Below are positions 5,969 through 8,173 of a stretch of DNA of 8,173 nucleotides, piece by piece. Source of the stretch: Actinomycetales bacterium. GTDB lineage: Bacteria; Actinomycetota; Actinomycetes; Actinomycetales; Cellulomonadaceae. Each line of letters opens with the position of its first letter. Position 1 is the stretch's first letter. The stretch lies in contig JAAZAC010000069.1 in the NCBI GenBank assembly GCA_012514545.1, positions 1 to 8,173 on the forward strand, read 5' to 3'. Below the pieces are notes generated by a model. The model saw nothing but the letters and a program-made list of their open reading frames with translations. It was not told the DNA's origin and did not search any database. The translations under genes and the position numbers were made by a program.

Positions 5969-7150
5969 TCACCGGCCGAGGCCGAGCGCGAGCGCGCCCG
6001 CCACCGCCCCGCAGCCGAGCAGCCCGAGCACGGGCACGACGCGCCGGGCCCGCCCCGGCAGCGTGAGCGCCGCTGCGTGCGCCACCCCGTAGTAGACGAG
6101 CACCGCCGTCGACGACACCGCGAGCGCCGTGGCGAGGTCGGCGACGGCGGCCACCACGGCGGCCGCGAGCCCGACGAGCGCCTGCGCGAGCGTCGGCCGC
6201 GGCCGGTCGGCGGGCCCGGTGACCCGGGCGAGCGCGCGGGGGAGCGCGCCGTCGCGCGCCATGGCGAACGCCGTCCGCGAGAGCCCGAGGAGCACACCCA
6301 GCCCCGAGGCGAGCGCGGCCGCCACGGCCACCGCCGCGACCACGGGCACGGCGGCGTGCGCGCCGACGGCGGCCACGGCGTCGGCCACGGGCCGCGTCGA
6401 CGCGGCGAGCCGCTCCGTGCCGAGCACGCCGACGAGCACGGCGCCCACGACCGCGTACGTCGCCAGCACCACGGCCAGCGCCACCCCGATGGCCCGCGGG
6501 AGCGTGCGGCGCGGGTCGGCGACCTCCTCGCCGAGCGTCGCGATGCGCGCGTAGCCCGCGAACGCGAAGAACAGCACGCCCGCGCCCTGCAGGACGCCGG
6601 CGACGCCCGGCGCCGCGCCCGGCGCGCCGACGTCGGCCAGCCCCGCCCAGCCGTGCCGGCCGCCGGTGACCAGCGCGAGCACGGCCACCGCCGCCAGCGT
6701 CACCAGCACGACGCCGACGACGACGGCACTCGCCCGCGCGCTGCGCTCCACCCCGGACGCGGCCAGCGCGGTGAGCACGACGACCGCCGCGACCGCGACG
6801 GGCCGGGCGTGGTCGGGCCAGAGGTAGCCGCCGACCGTGAGCGCGACGGCGGCCGCGCTCGCCGTCTTGCCGACGAGGAAGGCGGCCCCCGCGAGCACGC
6901 CCGCTGCCGGGGAGAGCCGCGCCCGGCCGTACGCGTACGCGCCGCCCGACGTCGGGTGCCGCGCCGCGAGCCGGGCGGAGGAGTCCGCGTTCGCCCACGC
7001 GATCGCGGCGGCCAGCGCGAGCGCGAGCGGGAGGAGGCCGTCCGCGAGCGCCGCCGCCGGGGCGTACGCCGCGAACACGCCCGCGCCGAGCATCGCGCCC
7101 AGGCCGAGGACGACCGCGTCGCGCAGCCCCAGGCGGCGGGCGAGCCTCAT
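5969..7150 (-). CDS. APC-superfamily amino acid permease
   Basis: This 393-residue integral membrane transporter probably imports an amino acid or related amine by ion- or proton-coupled symport or by exchange. Family signatures are visible: the unwound first helix LGAMLGAGVFAAYAP (17-31), HPTSGGAYAYGR (65-76) in the second-third helix region, and FFAFAGYARIATLGEEV (194-210) followed by ADPRRTLPRAI (211-221), the sixth-helix and cytoplasmic-loop motif of the superfamily. Around eleven to twelve hydrophobic segments can be traced; the last ends almost at the C-terminus. It is shorter than many relatives (commonly 430-500 residues), mainly from short tails and loops. ATG 7150 is chosen because the in-frame upstream extension (to 7237) is Arg/Gly-rich and lacks family character. 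No good Shine-Dalgarno is seen, but a short hydrophobic frame upstream ends with an ATGA overlap, so coupled translation is possible. The substrate is not predictable. Confidence 0.9.
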   Translation of the reverse strand: MRLARRLGLRDAVVLGLGAMLGAGVFAAYAPAAALADGLLPLALALAAAIAWANADSSARLAARHPTSGGAYAYGRARLSPAAGVLAGAAFLVGKTASAAAVALTVGGYLWPDHARPVAVAAVVVLTALAASGVERSARASAVVVGVVLVTLAAVAVLALVTGGRHGWAGLADVGAPGAAPGVAGVLQGAGVLFFAFAGYARIATLGEEVADPRRTLPRAIGVALAVVLATYAVVGAVLVGVLGTERLAASTRPVADAVAAVGAHAAVPVVAAVAVAAALASGLGVLLGLSRTAFAMARDGALPRALARVTGPADRPRPTLAQALVGLAAAVVAAVADLATALAVSSTAVLVYYGVAHAAALTLPGRARRVVPVLGLLGCGAVAGALALGLGR

Positions 7151-7212
7151 GCTCGGTGCACCGGCGCCCAGGCGCCGGCCGCGGCGGCGACCCCCATCAC
7201 GACCGCGAGCAT
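7147..7212 (-). CDS. Possible mini-ORF, 21-residue hydrophobic peptide overlapping the permease start
   Basis: From ATG 7212 this frame encodes a hydrophobic stretch beginning MLAVVMGVAAAAGAW and ending PVHRA. Its TGA overlaps the permease ATG as ATGA. The frame stays open upstream through an Arg-rich stretch (RRAGRWRRAAGYA) that would make a plausible positive-inside flank, but no ATG, GTG or TTG is present there before the end of the regulator gene. Third codon positions are about 90% G or C, as in the real genes. It may be a small single-pass protein, a leader peptide for the permease, a remnant, or chance. I see no homologue and no clear ribosome-binding site. Confidence 0.3.
   Translation of the reverse strand: MLAVVMGVAAAAGAWAPVHRA
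7161..7178. repeat. 18-bp inverted repeat just before the permease start
   Basis: CCGGCGCC (7161-7168) and GGCGCCGG (7171-7178) are perfect complements around a 2-base spacer, lying 11 bp before ATG 7150. It could be an operator or an mRNA hairpin controlling entry into the permease gene. It lacks the CG-centred core common in LacI-family operators, so there is no specific support for binding by the neighbouring regulator. Confidence 0.4.
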
Positions 7213-7270
7213 GGCGTAGCCCGCCGCGCGCCGCCATCGGCCGGCGCGGCGGGCGGCCCGGTGCGCACGC

Positions 7271-8173
7271 TCAGGCGGACTCGCGGACGACCAGCTCCGC
7301 GTGGAAGATCCGGGGCTCCTCGTCGTGCGGCGCGCCGGCGATCTCGGCGAGCAGCAGCTCGCCCGCCGCGCGGCTCATCTCGACGACCGGGTTGCGCAGC
7401 GTGGTCAGCGGCGGGGTCGTGGACGTGGCGACGCCGAGGTCGTCGTAGCCCACCACCTTCACGTCCCCGGGGACGGAGCGGCCGTGCCGCGCGAGCACGT
7501 TGAGCGCGCCCGCGGCCATGAGGTCGGAGGCGCAGAAGATGCCGTCGATGTCGGGGTACGCCGCGAGCAGGCGCTCGGCTGCGGCGGCGCCGCCCGCGGT
7601 GGTGAAGTCGCCGCGGGCCATCGCCTCGTCCGACAGGCCGGCCTCGTGCAGGGCCGCGCGCCAGCCCGCGAGGCGATCGACGCCGGCGGCCATGTCGAGG
7701 GGGCCCGCGATCGTCGCGATCCGGGTGCAGCCCGCGCGGATGAGGTGCTCGGTGGCGATCCGGCCGCCGTGCTCGTTGTCGACGTCGACGTAGCTCATGC
7801 CCTCGGCGGCGGCCCAGGGGCGGCCCACGAACACGGTCGGCAGCCGCGAGTCGTGCAGGAGCCGGTCGAGCGCGTCGTCGCGGTGGTGGGAGACGACCAC
7901 GGCGCCGTCGACGTGCCGGTTGACCAGGTAGCGCTTGGTCCGCTGCGCCTCCTCGCCGCGGCGGGCGATGAGGAGGACGAGCTGGATGTCCGTCGGGTCG
8001 AGCGCCGCGGAGATGCCCTGCAGGGTGCCCGCGAAGTACGGGTCGGTGAGGACCCGCTCGTCGGGCTCGGGGACGACGAGCGCGATCGAGTCCGTGCGCC
8101 GGGTCACGAGGCTGCGGGCGGCGCGGTTCGGCGTGTACGCGAGCTCCGCGATGGCGGCGTCGACGGCGGCCTG
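7271..8173 (-). CDS. LacI-family transcriptional regulator, 5' end cut by window
   Basis: The visible 300 residues run in frame from the window edge to TGA 7271-7273. They begin within the DNA-binding domain: AAIAELAYTPNRAARSL is the third helix and hinge helix of LacI-type repressors, so roughly the first 40 residues (the helix-turn-helix) are outside. The periplasmic-binding-protein-like effector domain follows, with IALVVPE, YFAGTLQGISAAL, the subdomain-crossing VDVDNEHGGRIATEHLI, and the C-terminal block IDGIFCASDLMAAGAL and VPGDVKVVGYDDLGVA, then PPLTTLRNPVVEM. These proteins are normally dimeric repressors responding to a sugar or nucleoside-type ligand. A shorter start at GTG 8107 would delete the hinge and is rejected. 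The targets are not visible; the permease gene lies 120 bp downstream on the same strand and may share its transcript. Confidence 0.95.
   Translation of the reverse strand, partial: QAAVDAAIAELAYTPNRAARSLVTRRTDSIALVVPEPDERVLTDPYFAGTLQGISAALDPTDIQLVLLIARRGEEAQRTKRYLVNRHVDGAVVVSHHRDDALDRLLHDSRLPTVFVGRPWAAAEGMSYVDVDNEHGGRIATEHLIRAGCTRIATIAGPLDMAAGVDRLAGWRAALHEAGLSDEAMARGDFTTAGGAAAAERLLAAYPDIDGIFCASDLMAAGALNVLARHGRSVPGDVKVVGYDDLGVATSTTPPLTTLRNPVVEMSRAAGELLLAEIAGAPHDEEPRIFHAELVVRESA

Noticed and set aside
3609..6092. Long plus-strand open frame across the carboxypeptidase, reductase and flavodoxin genes
   Set aside because: It overlaps three genes with complete catalytic motifs in other frames and has only low-complexity composition.
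6077..7219. Arg/Gly/His-rich plus-strand open frame of about 380 codons
   Set aside because: It is antisense to the APC permease, whose membrane helices and signatures are clear; the composition is that of a shadow frame.
7151..7237. N-terminal extension of the permease from ATG 7237
   Set aside because: The added 29 residues are Arg/Gly-rich and lack membrane or family character; the conserved first helix follows directly after ATG 7150.

Overview
This window is very GC-rich, roughly three-quarters G+C by eye, with almost every third codon position G or C. Several genes appear to be leaderless and all protein families are chromosomal. This points to a high-GC actinobacterium, possibly of the Cellulomonas/Micrococcales type, although the genus is an inference from style only. 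I see no RNA gene, insertion sequence, integrase, phage gene or CRISPR array. The region is dense and looks like an ordinary metabolic and envelope segment. No stretch over about 160 bases lacks a gene.

Layout. Positions 1-1334 (minus) hold a glutamate dehydrogenase, cut by the window edge a few residues before its C-terminus. A 159-bp divergent spacer (1335-1493), unusually rich in palindromes, separates it from a two-gene ABC-2 exporter operon on the plus strand: a DrrA-like ATPase (1494-2507) and a DrrB-like permease (2504-3319), overlapping by 4 bp. The operon converges on a minus-strand membrane-anchored VanY/M15 D,D-carboxypeptidase-like protein with a long coiled-coil stalk (3353-4426). 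Upstream of it on the same strand is an aldo/keto reductase (4503-5294). A flavodoxin-domain protein (5443-5964, plus) is divergent from the reductase and converges, with only 4 bp between stop codons, on an APC-superfamily amino acid permease (5969-7150, minus). A LacI-family regulator (7271 to the window end, minus, missing its N-terminal DNA-binding helices) lies upstream of the permease. A possible 21-residue membrane mini-ORF lies between them.

How the genes relate. The clearest functional unit is the DrrAB-type exporter, which probably extrudes an amphipathic compound. Its promoter carries an 18-bp near-perfect palindrome overlapping the -10 box, so an unseen regulator probably represses it. 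Glutamate dehydrogenase links nitrogen and carbon metabolism and has a strong hairpin abutting its Shine-Dalgarno sequence. The LacI-type regulator and the permease may be co-transcribed. The carboxypeptidase acts on peptidoglycan, and the aldo/keto reductase and flavodoxin are soluble redox proteins.

I found no convincing undescribed multi-gene system. The points worth a second look are regulatory: the structured 1335-1493 spacer, the shared leaderless promoter geometry, the LacI-permease junction, and a cysteine cluster in the flavodoxin.
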